From Parabacteroides sp. AM08-6 (GTDB lineage Bacteria; Bacteroidota; Bacteroidia; Bacteroidales; Tannerellaceae): DNA of 19,693 bases. The notes under the pieces are model-generated. The model was not told where the DNA came from. It searched no databases and saw nothing but the letters and a program-made list of their open reading frames with translations. The stretch covers positions 1 to 19,693 of the forward strand of contig NZ_QRMP01000033.1 of the NCBI RefSeq assembly GCF_003473295.1, in the 5' to 3' direction. Position numbers and translations under genes: made by a program. How positions within the stretch are numbered: the stretch's first letter is position 1; each line of letters opens with the position of its first letter. Positions 1 through 6,520 of this stretch are shown in pieces.

Positions 1-260
1 GCATTATTGAAGGTATTCGACAATATTACATAATCATTCGTAATGCCTAATACAAAAGGAGAACCTTGCAAAAAACAATCCGGAGTAGTTTCCAATGGAA
101 TAATTTCCACTTTATCAAAAAGTTCATCAGTGTAAATACGCCTTTGTTCAGCCACATAAAAATCAATGTTTTTTAAACCATCATTCCCTTTTTCTCCAGC
201 ATTCACACAAGAGAATAACCATACAGAAAAAACAGCTATAATTAAATATGCCTTCATCAT
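1..260 (-). CDS. 6-bladed beta-propeller lipoprotein, N-terminal fragment
   Basis: This is the first 86 codons of a minus-strand gene whose 3' part lies outside the window. Reading from ATG at 260 gives a short hydrophobic signal peptide (MMKAYLIIAVFSVWLFSC) ending in a plausible lipobox, LFSC, with Cys18 as the lipidation site, so an exported lipoprotein is likely. The mature start contains EIIPLETT followed by a QGSPFVLG-ITNDYVIL stretch. This resembles the opening strand of the 6-bladed beta-propeller proteins (DUF4934/DUF5128 type) that are abundant in Bacteroidales. These are usually surface or periplasmic proteins of unknown ligand. An in-frame TAG lies about 20 bases upstream, and the ATG at 260 is the first start after it; the ATG at 257 is an alternative. 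No TAnnTTTG box was found on this strand in the gap. The family call is recognition from a short fragment. Confidence 0.6.
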   Translation of the reverse strand, partial: MMKAYLIIAVFSVWLFSCVNAGEKGNDGLKNIDFYVAEQRRIYTDELFDKVEIIPLETTPDCFLQGSPFVLGITNDYVILSNTFNN

Positions 261-365
261 ATATTCAATTAAAGTGAAATACTATAAGACTACTTGAAGC
301 TATTATCAAATAATTCACAATGCGTTCAGTTATATCCATACATGCAATTTTATAATAGTAATAGT

Positions 366-386
366 ATACGTATGCAATATACGTAT
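366..386. promoter_or_regulatory. Paired ATACGTAT palindromes, possible operator
   Basis: Two identical, perfectly palindromic octamers (366-373 and 379-386) are separated by GCAAT, with centres 13 bp apart. They lie about 106 bp upstream of the lipoprotein start on the minus strand. Such an arrangement could bind a dimeric regulator twice, but no regulator gene is adjacent and the sequence is AT-rich, so chance is possible. Confidence 0.25.
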
Positions 387-581
387 CTTTAATATTTATT
401 CCTAACGAATTAAACTAATTTAATCATTAAAACACAAAATTGCACTTTTTTCACCCTTTTATCTTCTACAAGATGAAAAACAACATCCCCACATCTCCAT
501 ACGCACGGGTTCCCCGACGGTATCACACTATCCTTTTTCGCATTACATGCCATAGTGTTCGAATTTGCCCGGCATATATTT

Positions 582-667
582 TGTTTTCGACGGCGTCGCG
601 AATATTTTTGACGCCGTCGAAAATATTAATGACGACGTCAAAAATATTAACGACGCCGTCGAAAACA
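582..667. repeat. 86-bp nested palindrome, four 21-bp units
   Basis: Four near-identical cores GACGNCGTC begin at 589, 610, 631 and 652, an exact 21-bp period. Each core is itself palindromic around its middle base. The linkers are A/T-rich, and the first three carry AATATT. The whole element is also an inverted repeat: 582-598 and 651-667 are perfect 17-bp reverse complements, and folding the full 43-bp arms about 624.5 (inside an AATATT) matches at 37 of 43 positions. It could form a long hairpin or cruciform, or present four sites phased at about two helical turns. The pentamer GGCAT occurs outside both ends (571-575 and 677-681) but does not abut the repeat. Candidate explanations are a small non-autonomous or REP-like element, or a multi-site binding array. 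The function is not known to me. Confidence 0.85.
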
Positions 668-842
668 GATTGGGAAGGCATCTAATTGCCAGAATGACAC
701 CAGTAATAAAAGAAATCTCTCTATACGTTATTATATAACAACCTAATATTATAAAAATCCACCCGGCAAAGACGGATACTGAAAACAAAACTGCCGTATT
801 GTCACAATTCCTGTCAGCTAAACATTTTCAAACGAACCCTTG

Positions 843-850
843 TTACTTTG
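843..850 (+). promoter_or_regulatory. Weak candidate -7 box for dnaK
   Basis: TTACTTTG differs from the Bacteroidetes TAnnTTTG consensus at one defined position and lies 87 bp before the dnaK ATG. No clear -33 TTTG precedes it at the usual spacing. No HrcA/CIRCE-type inverted repeat was seen in the dnaK leader. Confidence 0.25.
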
Positions 851-936
851 GCATACGATTTGTACAATAATAAATGCAGCTCGAAAGAGAAAAGCAAATA
901 CACAAGTAAATAATAACAATTAAAATATTATCAATT

Positions 937-2853
937 ATGGGAAAAATTATCGGAATCGACTTAGGAACAACCAACTCCTGCGTTGCCGTATTGGAAGGCA
1001 ATGAACCGGTTGTGATTGCAAATAGTGAAGGAAAAAGAACAACTCCTTCAATTGTTGCATTTGTAGAAGGAGGCGAACGCAAGGTAGGTGACCCGGCTAA
1101 ACGTCAGGCCATTACCAATCCGGAAAAAACAATATTCTCCATCAAACGCTTTATGGGGGAAACATACGATCAAGTTCAAAAAGAAATTAATCGCGTACCT
1201 TATAAAGTAGTACGTGGCGACAATAACACCCCGCGCGTCGACATTGAAGGACGTCTGTACACACCACAGGAAATTTCGGCCATGGTTCTTCAGAAAATGA
1301 AGAAAACGGCGGAAGATTATCTGGGACAGGAAGTTACAGAGGCTGTTATCACTGTTCCGGCATACTTTAGTGACGCACAACGTCAGGCAACAAAAGAAGC
1401 CGGCGAAATAGCAGGTTTGAATGTTCGCCGTATCGTAAACGAGCCGACCGCAGCCTCTCTGGCATACGGATTGGATAAGACGAATAAGGATATGAAAATC
1501 GCTGTATTCGACTTAGGTGGCGGTACATTCGATATCTCTATCTTGGAATTGGGCGACGGTGTATTCGAAGTTAAATCAACAAATGGTGATACCCATCTGG
1601 GCGGTGACGATTTCGACCATGTTATTATCGACTGGCTGGCTGAAGAATTCCAACGCGAAGAAGGGGTTGACTTGCGGAAAGACCCGATGGCTTTGCAACG
1701 TCTGAAAGAAGCAGCCGAAAAAGCAAAAATCGAATTGTCAAGTACTACAAGTACAGAAATCAACCTGCCGTACATTATGCCGGTTAACGGTATTCCAAAG
1801 CACTTGGTTAAAACGTTGACCCGTGCTAAATTCGAACAATTGGCCGACAGTTTAATCCAAGCTTGTATCGAACCGTGCCGCCAGTCTTTGAAAGATGCAA
1901 ACTTGAGCACTTCTGATATTGACGAAGTAATCTTGGTTGGTGGTTCTACACGTATCCCCGCCGTACAGGCTATCGTTGAGAAATTCTTCGGTAAAGCTCC
2001 GTCAAAAGGTGTAAACCCGGACGAAGTAGTAGCCGTAGGTGCTGCCATCCAGGGGGGGGTACTGACAGGTGAAGTCAAAGACGTATTGCTACTGGATGTT
2101 ACTCCGTTGTCATTGGGTATCGAAACGATGGGTGGTGTAATGACCAAACTGATTGAGGCCAACACGACTATCCCAACCAAGAAGTCTGAAACATTTACAA
2201 CAGCTGTAGATAATCAGCCTTCCGTAGAAATCCATATATTGCAGGGTGAACGTTCACTGGCAAAAGATAATAAATCTATCGGTCGTTTCCACCTCGACGG
2301 AATACCTGCCGCACAGCGTGGTGTACCTCAGATTGAGGTGACTTTCGATATCGACGCAAACGGCATCCTGAACGTATCTGCCAAAGATAAAGGGACCGGA
2401 AAAGTTCAAAGTATCCGTATCGAAGCTTCCAGTGGTCTGAGTGACGATGAAGTGAAGCGCATGAAAGAAGAAGCACAGGCCAACGCTGAAGCCGACAAGA
2501 AAGAGAAGGAACGCATCGACAAGTTGAACCAAGCAGACAGTATGATTTTCCAGACCGAGAAACAGCTGAAAGATTTGGGTGACAAGCTTCCTGCAGACAA
2601 AAAAGCTCCTATCGAAGCTGCTTTAAACAAACTGAAAGAAGCTCACAAAGCTCAGGATATTGCAGGTATCGATGCTGCTATGGCTGAACTGAACAGTGTA
2701 TTCCAAGCTGCAAGCCAGGAAATGTACAACGCTCAGAATGCCGGCGGTGCACAACCGGGTCCTGACTTTGGTGGACAACAAGCTGGCGGTAATGCCGGAA
2801 ACAACAAACAAGATGGCGGTGTAACGGATGTGGACTTCGAAGAAGTAAAGTAA
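937..2853 (+). CDS. dnaK: Molecular chaperone DnaK (Hsp70)
   Basis: Cytoplasmic ATP-dependent chaperone that binds exposed hydrophobic peptides and cycles with DnaJ and GrpE. The protein has 638 residues, the usual bacterial length. The nucleotide-binding domain opens with phosphate-1 motif [14 protein letters not shown] (about residues 5-18), has phosphate-2 FDLGGGTFD near 190 and the adenosine motif VGGSTRIP near 335. The interdomain linker carries the [11 protein letters not shown] block, followed by the beta-sandwich substrate domain (about 390-500) and helical lid. The tail is Gly/Asn/Gln-rich and ends VDFEEVK, close to the classic EEVD-like bacterial terminus. The start is fixed by the conserved [10 protein letters not shown] opening. 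It is monocistronic here: dnaJ and grpE are absent, and a strong hairpin terminator follows 26 bases after the stop. A run of eight G (2052-2059) lies in codons 372-375. Confidence 0.98.
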   Translation: MGKIIGIDLGTTNSCVAVLEGNEPVVIANSEGKRTTPSIVAFVEGGERKVGDPAKRQAITNPEKTIFSIKRFMGETYDQVQKEINRVPYKVVRGDNNTPRVDIEGRLYTPQEISAMVLQKMKKTAEDYLGQEVTEAVITVPAYFSDAQRQATKEAGEIAGLNVRRIVNEPTAASLAYGLDKTNKDMKIAVFDLGGGTFDISILELGDGVFEVKSTNGDTHLGGDDFDHVIIDWLAEEFQREEGVDLRKDPMALQRLKEAAEKAKIELSSTTSTEINLPYIMPVNGIPKHLVKTLTRAKFEQLADSLIQACIEPCRQSLKDANLSTSDIDEVILVGGSTRIPAVQAIVEKFFGKAPSKGVNPDEVVAVGAAIQGGVLTGEVKDVLLLDVTPLSLGIETMGGVMTKLIEANTTIPTKKSETFTTAVDNQPSVEIHILQGERSLAKDNKSIGRFHLDGIPAAQRGVPQIEVTFDIDANGILNVSAKDKGTGKVQSIRIEASSGLSDDEVKRMKEEAQANAEADKKEKERIDKLNQADSMIFQTEKQLKDLGDKLPADKKAPIEAALNKLKEAHKAQDIAGIDAAMAELNSVFQAASQEMYNAQNAGGAQPGPDFGGQQAGGNAGNNKQDGGVTDVDFEEVK

Positions 2854-2879
2854 CAACATACATTTTCCACACAAGATTG

Positions 2880-2918
2880 AAAATAGGGTGTGTCCTGACG
2901 ATGGGCACACCCTATTTT
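2880..2918 (+). terminator. Strong hairpin terminator after dnaK
   Basis: A 16-bp stem (2880-2895 with 2903-2918, a single G-U pair) has a 7-base loop and a T-rich flank. Because the flanks are A-rich on one side and T-rich on the other, it can also act on the minus strand for the convergent nitrilase gene ending at 2982. Confidence 0.9.
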
Positions 2919-2981
2919 ATTCTATTAAGAACGCTCTCTGTTCTTATCAGATGACTACTCTTTTTATCCGGTTTCTTAAAA

Positions 2982-3770
2982 TCAAATATCCGTCAATGTA
3001 AAACTGTCAGCATCTTTCCAAACAGGGAATCTTTGACGTAAATCCTCCAACTCTACTTTTGAAAGCGTACATGTACGAGTGACTTCCTCTCGTTTACCGG
3101 CATCAGCCAATTTTTTTCCTTTAGGAGAAAATATCATCGAATCTCCACGATAAGTAAAACCTTTTCCATCAATTCCTACCCGGTTCACTCCACATACATA
3201 CGCCATATTTTCTATAGCACGTGCGTTCAAAAGAGTTTTCCACACTTTCTTACGGGCTTCCGGCCAATTCGCTACATAAATCAATAAATCGTATCCGTTA
3301 TTCACATTCCGGCTCCATACCGGAAAACGAAGGTCATAACAAACTTGCAAACAAATGTTCCAATCTTTATAGCGGATAACAGTCTGTTTATCACCTGCTG
3401 TAAAATGAAGGTCTTCGCCTGCCATACGGAAAAGATGATGCTTATCATAGAAAAATGTATCACCCTCCGGGGTAATAAAGAAAGCCCGGTTGTAATAAAC
3501 ATCCTTTTCTTTCACGATAAAACTACCAACAACAGCCAGTTTATATTTTTTAGCCCAGCCTTTTACTGTAGCAACAGTAATCCCATCCATTGTATCAGCC
3601 AGTTTTTCTACATCCATTGAAAAACCGGTCGTGAAGGTTTCCGGCAAAACAGCTATATCCGTTTTACCACTGACACGCCGAAGCAATTCTCCATAATATC
3701 CAAGATTTTCTTCTCTGTCCTCCCAGATAATATGGGATTGGACCATACTAATACGCAAGTTGTCTGCCAT
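2982..3770 (-). CDS. Carbon-nitrogen hydrolase, YafV/omega-amidase type
   Basis: Cytoplasmic nitrilase-superfamily amidase of 262 residues. The catalytic triad is visible in the expected order: Glu44 in VLPETFTTGF, Lys110 in YDKHHLF and Cys144 in QVCYDLRFPVWSR. The HHLFRMAGE and CYDLRFPVWSRN blocks match the YafV/NIT2 branch, whose members are omega-amidases that hydrolyse alpha-ketoglutaramate or alpha-ketosuccinamate in metabolite repair and nitrogen salvage. That substrate is inferred from the family and is not shown by the sequence. It is the last gene of a three-gene minus-strand unit, 10 bp downstream of the acyltransferase gene, and it probably terminates at the bidirectional hairpin at 2880-2918. 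The first ATG is used; the MADNLRISMVQ opening leads straight into the first beta-strand. Confidence 0.9.
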   Translation of the reverse strand: MADNLRISMVQSHIIWEDREENLGYYGELLRRVSGKTDIAVLPETFTTGFSMDVEKLADTMDGITVATVKGWAKKYKLAVVGSFIVKEKDVYYNRAFFITPEGDTFFYDKHHLFRMAGEDLHFTAGDKQTVIRYKDWNICLQVCYDLRFPVWSRNVNNGYDLLIYVANWPEARKKVWKTLLNARAIENMAYVCGVNRVGIDGKGFTYRGDSMIFSPKGKKLADAGKREEVTRTCTLSKVELEDLRQRFPVWKDADSFTLTDI

Positions 3771-3780
3771 AATTTATAAA

Positions 3781-4326
3781 TTAAACTTGTACGAAATTTT
3801 CCGGGTGACAAGCCGTTATCCCTCTGTAATATTTACGGATTTCAAGGATATCCTTTTCTGTATCACCTGTCGGATAAAATATTCCCTTAAAGCCGGCTTC
3901 TTTCTTTTTGTAATCAAAATAAGCCATCAAAATAGGTACATTAGCTTTCTGTGCGATATAATAAAATCCTTTTTTCCACTCTTTTACCCGTTTACGCGTC
4001 CCTTCCGGAGTGACAGCCAGTTGGAAACTATCGCGCTTTTGGAACATTTCCACCATCTGGTCAGTCACAGAAGTACGTTTGCCCCGGTTCACCGGAACAC
4101 CACCTAACCAATTAAACAAAATGTTAAAAGGGAAAAAGAACCATTCCTTTTTAATCAGGAAATTCGCGTTACGCCCTACTGAGGTATAAAAAATCTTTCC
4201 GACAATAAAATCCCAGTTACTAGTATGCGGAGCCACACATATCACACATTTAGGCACATCTTCCACCAGCGGTCCTAATTTCCATCCTGCCAGTCGAAGA
4301 AGTGCCTTACAAATAGCTTTCTTCAT
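3781..4326 (-). CDS. PlsC-like 1-acylglycerol-3-phosphate acyltransferase
   Basis: The predicted protein has 181 residues and belongs to the LPLAT/PlsC acyltransferase fold. It would move an acyl chain to a lysophospholipid or related acceptor at the inner membrane face. The catalytic H(x)4D block is seen as HTSNWD (His34 to Asp39), and the glycerol-phosphate-binding TPEGTR motif at 106-111. There is a hydrophobic amphipathic stretch around 62-76 (WFFFPFNILFNWLGG), but no confident multi-pass membrane region. It is shorter than typical PlsC (about 240 residues) and resembles the compact acyltransferases common in Bacteroidetes, so the true acceptor is uncertain. It sits between the small helical gene (9-bp gap) and the nitrilase gene (10-bp gap), which implies cotranscription. 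Confidence 0.85.
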   Translation of the reverse strand: MKKAICKALLRLAGWKLGPLVEDVPKCVICVAPHTSNWDFIVGKIFYTSVGRNANFLIKKEWFFFPFNILFNWLGGVPVNRGKRTSVTDQMVEMFQKRDSFQLAVTPEGTRKRVKEWKKGFYYIAQKANVPILMAYFDYKKKEAGFKGIFYPTGDTEKDILEIRKYYRGITACHPENFVQV

Positions 4327-4335
4327 TCTTTCCGT

Positions 4336-4626
4336 TTACTTATCCACACTCAATTTTCCGATTTCAGCGGCAATCGCATCGACTTCCACCTGCAAATCAT
4401 TCCTAAGTTTCCGATAATACTCTTTTACCAAAGCAGCATTATCTTTTCCGTTCGGACGGTTGGCACGACGTATGAAATCGTCTTGCATATCGAGTATTCT
4501 CGACATCACCACATCCACCTTATCCGAGTCAACGCCCGGAATATATAACTTACATATTAATGCTTCTAAAAACAAATCGCCGGCTACATAGGCGATGTCT
4601 TTCTTTAAAATTCTTCTCTTAGCCAT
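4336..4626 (-). CDS. Small conserved helical protein, unknown function
   Basis: A 96-residue, probably soluble and mostly helical protein that starts MAKRRILKKDIAYVAGDL. No signal peptide, membrane segment or catalytic motif is visible. Charged residues alternate with Leu/Ile/Val in a way that suggests a helical bundle, including a stretch ALVKEYYRKLRNDLQVEVD. I recognise the general look of a short Bacteroidetes hypothetical but cannot assign a function. It is the promoter-proximal gene of the unit with the acyltransferase and the nitrilase. A TAGATTTG box lies 23 bases upstream of its ATG, which supports it as a real first gene. Confidence 0.75.
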   Translation of the reverse strand: MAKRRILKKDIAYVAGDLFLEALICKLYIPGVDSDKVDVVMSRILDMQDDFIRRANRPNGKDNAALVKEYYRKLRNDLQVEVDAIAAEIGKLSVDK

Positions 4627-4648
4627 AATCGTTTTTTTAAAATATCCA

Positions 4649-4656
4649 CAAATCTA
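4649..4656 (-). promoter_or_regulatory. -7 box of the three-gene minus-strand unit
   Basis: TAGATTTG on the minus strand matches TAnnTTTG and lies 23 bases before the ATG at 4626. No good -33 TTTG is seen. It is divergent from the glycogen synthase promoter, with about 55 bp between the two boxes. Confidence 0.5.
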
Positions 4657-4710
4657 CGTAATTCATTTATTAAATAACCTCTACAGGGAGAAAAAAAGAT
4701 AAAAATACCG

Positions 4711-4718
4711 TATCTTTG
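4711..4718 (+). promoter_or_regulatory. -7 box of the glycogen synthase gene
   Basis: TATCTTTG is a full match to TAnnTTTG, 38 bases before the ATG at 4756. A -33 element is not evident because the upstream region is a purine/A run. Confidence 0.65.
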
Positions 4719-4755
4719 CATCCAAGAAGTATCTGATAGTAAACAAAATTCATTT

Positions 4756-6414
4756 ATGGATAATAATATAGCAACGCCAGAATATCTTTTTGAAAGTAGT
4801 TGGGAAGTGTGTAATAAGGTGGGAGGTATTTATACCGTTTTATCGACAAAAGCACATACATTACAACAGTTTTTTAAAGACAAGGTGGTTTTTATCGGGC
4901 CAGATGTATGGAATGGGAACAACGCACCTGACTTCAAAGAAGATGATATTCTGTTTGCAGACTGGAAGGTGTATGCAAGGACCAGTGATAATTTAAAAAT
5001 AAAAGTAGGACGATGGGACGTACCGGGTACTCCTCCCGTTATACTAGTAGACTTCAAACCTTTTTTTAAAGAAAGGGATGCTTTCTTTTATTCCATATGG
5101 GAAGATTTTCATGTGGATTCTATTCATGCTTATGGCGATTATGACGAATCCTGTATTTTTGCGTATGCAGTGGGTAAAGTAATCGAAAGTTTTTATCGCT
5201 TCCACAAGCTGGAAGACAAAAAGGTTGTAGCTTTATTCAATGAATGGATGTTGGGTATGGGGGCATTGTATGTAAAAAAACAATTGCCGGCCATTGCAAC
5301 GCTCTTCACAACTCACGCCACTTCCATCGGACGTTCGATTGCTGGTAACGATAAGGCATTATATGCCTATATGGACGGTTATAACGGTGACCAGATGGCC
5401 AAAGAGCTGAATATGGAAGCCAAACATTCACTTGAGAAACAAACGGCTCTACATGTAGATTGCTTTACTACGGTCAGTGATATCACGGCCCGCGAATGTA
5501 AACAATTATTGGATAAAGCTCCGGATATTGTTACTCCCAACGGTTTTGAACGCAATTTCGTTCCCGAAGGAAAAGAATACACGAAAAAACGTGCAGAAGC
5601 CCGTCACGCGTTAATAAATGTGGCGGAAAAGTTGCTGGGATGCCCGATTTCTCCTGACGCATTGCTCGTTTCCACCAGCGGACGTTATGAATATAGGAAT
5701 AAAGGTATCGACGTTTTTATAGAAGCAATGAACCGTGTTCGTACTTCCGGACAATTGCAACGGGAAGTTGTTGCATTCATCATGGTTCCGGCATGGGTAC
5801 GCGATGCGCGTGCAGACCTGAAAGAGGTAATCGACAAAGATATTAAAACAACCTCTCCGATGCAGATGCCATTTGTAACCCACTGGCTTAACCTGATGGA
5901 GCAGGACAAAGTGCTAAACTATATTGCACACGCCGGCTTTACCAATTCCGCAGCCGACAAACTGAAAATTATTTTTGTCCCCTGTTACCTGGATGGACGC
6001 GACGGCATACTCGATAAATCCTATTACGATTTGCTTATAGGCATGGATGTTACCGTTTATCCATCCTATTATGAACCTTGGGGATATACTCCATTAGAAA
6101 GTATCGCTTTTGGTATTCCGACCATTACAACAAACCTGGCAGGTTTTGGTCTTTGGGCCAAAAAGAGTGTAAGTGGTAATGATATCAACGAAGGGGTGGC
6201 TGTTATAAACCGTACTGATTTTAACTATTTCGAAGTAGCCGATGCCATCACTGCTTTTGTTCTTTCACTAACCCAAAAGACAAAGGAAGATACAGATGCG
6301 ATTCGGAAGCGTTGTTTTGAACTGGCAAGTAAAGCAGAATGGAGTAAATTCATTGTATATTACAAGGATGCATTCAGAATGGCTTTAGAGGCAGCAAAGA
6401 AAAGAAATAGTTAA
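4756..6414 (+). CDS. Glycogen synthase, GT3 family
   Basis: Glycosyltransferase of 552 residues that extends alpha-1,4-glucan from a nucleotide-glucose donor. The N-terminal block LFESSWEVCNKVGGIYTVLSTKA is typical of the GT3 (animal/fungal-type) synthase family and not of bacterial GlgA of GT5; GT3 enzymes normally use UDP-glucose. The C-terminal Rossmann domain carries the E-x7-E donor-site motif as Glu440 and Glu448 in YYEPWGYTPLE, followed by SIAFGIPTITTNLAGFG. The protein lacks the long regulatory C-terminus of eukaryotic enzymes, as is usual for Bacteroidetes homologues. It is followed 106 bp later by glucan phosphorylase. No terminator was seen between them, so partial read-through is possible in addition to the separate promoter at 6443. 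Confidence 0.92.
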   Translation: MDNNIATPEYLFESSWEVCNKVGGIYTVLSTKAHTLQQFFKDKVVFIGPDVWNGNNAPDFKEDDILFADWKVYARTSDNLKIKVGRWDVPGTPPVILVDFKPFFKERDAFFYSIWEDFHVDSIHAYGDYDESCIFAYAVGKVIESFYRFHKLEDKKVVALFNEWMLGMGALYVKKQLPAIATLFTTHATSIGRSIAGNDKALYAYMDGYNGDQMAKELNMEAKHSLEKQTALHVDCFTTVSDITARECKQLLDKAPDIVTPNGFERNFVPEGKEYTKKRAEARHALINVAEKLLGCPISPDALLVSTSGRYEYRNKGIDVFIEAMNRVRTSGQLQREVVAFIMVPAWVRDARADLKEVIDKDIKTTSPMQMPFVTHWLNLMEQDKVLNYIAHAGFTNSAADKLKIIFVPCYLDGRDGILDKSYYDLLIGMDVTVYPSYYEPWGYTPLESIAFGIPTITTNLAGFGLWAKKSVSGNDINEGVAVINRTDFNYFEVADAITAFVLSLTQKTKEDTDAIRKRCFELASKAEWSKFIVYYKDAFRMALEAAKKRNS

Positions 6415-6442
6415 AATACTCTCATAATTAATAAGATAATCC

Positions 6443-6450
6443 TATCTTTG
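6443..6450 (+). promoter_or_regulatory. -7 box of the glucan phosphorylase gene
   Basis: TATCTTTG lies 70 bases before the ATG at 6521. It is followed at once by a 13-bp palindrome, CCGTTTTAAACGG (6453-6465), which overlaps the expected transcription start and could be an operator or a small 5'-end hairpin. Confidence 0.6.
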
Positions 6451-6520
6451 CCCCGTTTTAAACGGTAATGATAGTAAATTATTCAGCAAGAATCGTATTT
6501 AATATTTAAACTTCACGATA

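Larger units (their letters stand above)
261..936. other. 676-bp intergenic gap between divergent genes
   Basis: The gap separates the divergent lipoprotein gene and dnaK. It is AT-rich at 270-470 and again from 690 to the dnaK start. It contains two 8-bp palindromes ATACGTAT (366-373 and 379-386), a compound palindromic repeat (582-667) and a possible dnaK promoter (843-850). The open frames across 440-788 on both strands are not believable genes: their only regular sequence is a heptad-like TPSKILx pattern produced by the 21-bp DNA repeat, and both strands are open because the repeat unit is a multiple of three. No RNA gene was recognised. Confidence 0.6.

Noticed and set aside
526..557. 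CACTAT/ATAGTG inverted repeat
   Set aside because: Only 6-bp arms with a 20-base loop; expected by chance in a gap of this size.
440..788. Overlapping 81-residue open frames on both strands in the dnaK upstream gap
   Set aside because: Their only regular sequence is a TPSK-type heptad that comes from the 21-bp DNA repeat; there is no other coding sign, and both strands are open for the same reason.
843..936. CIRCE-type heat-shock operator ahead of dnaK
   Set aside because: No 9-bp inverted repeat with the 9-bp spacer of CIRCE is present in the leader.
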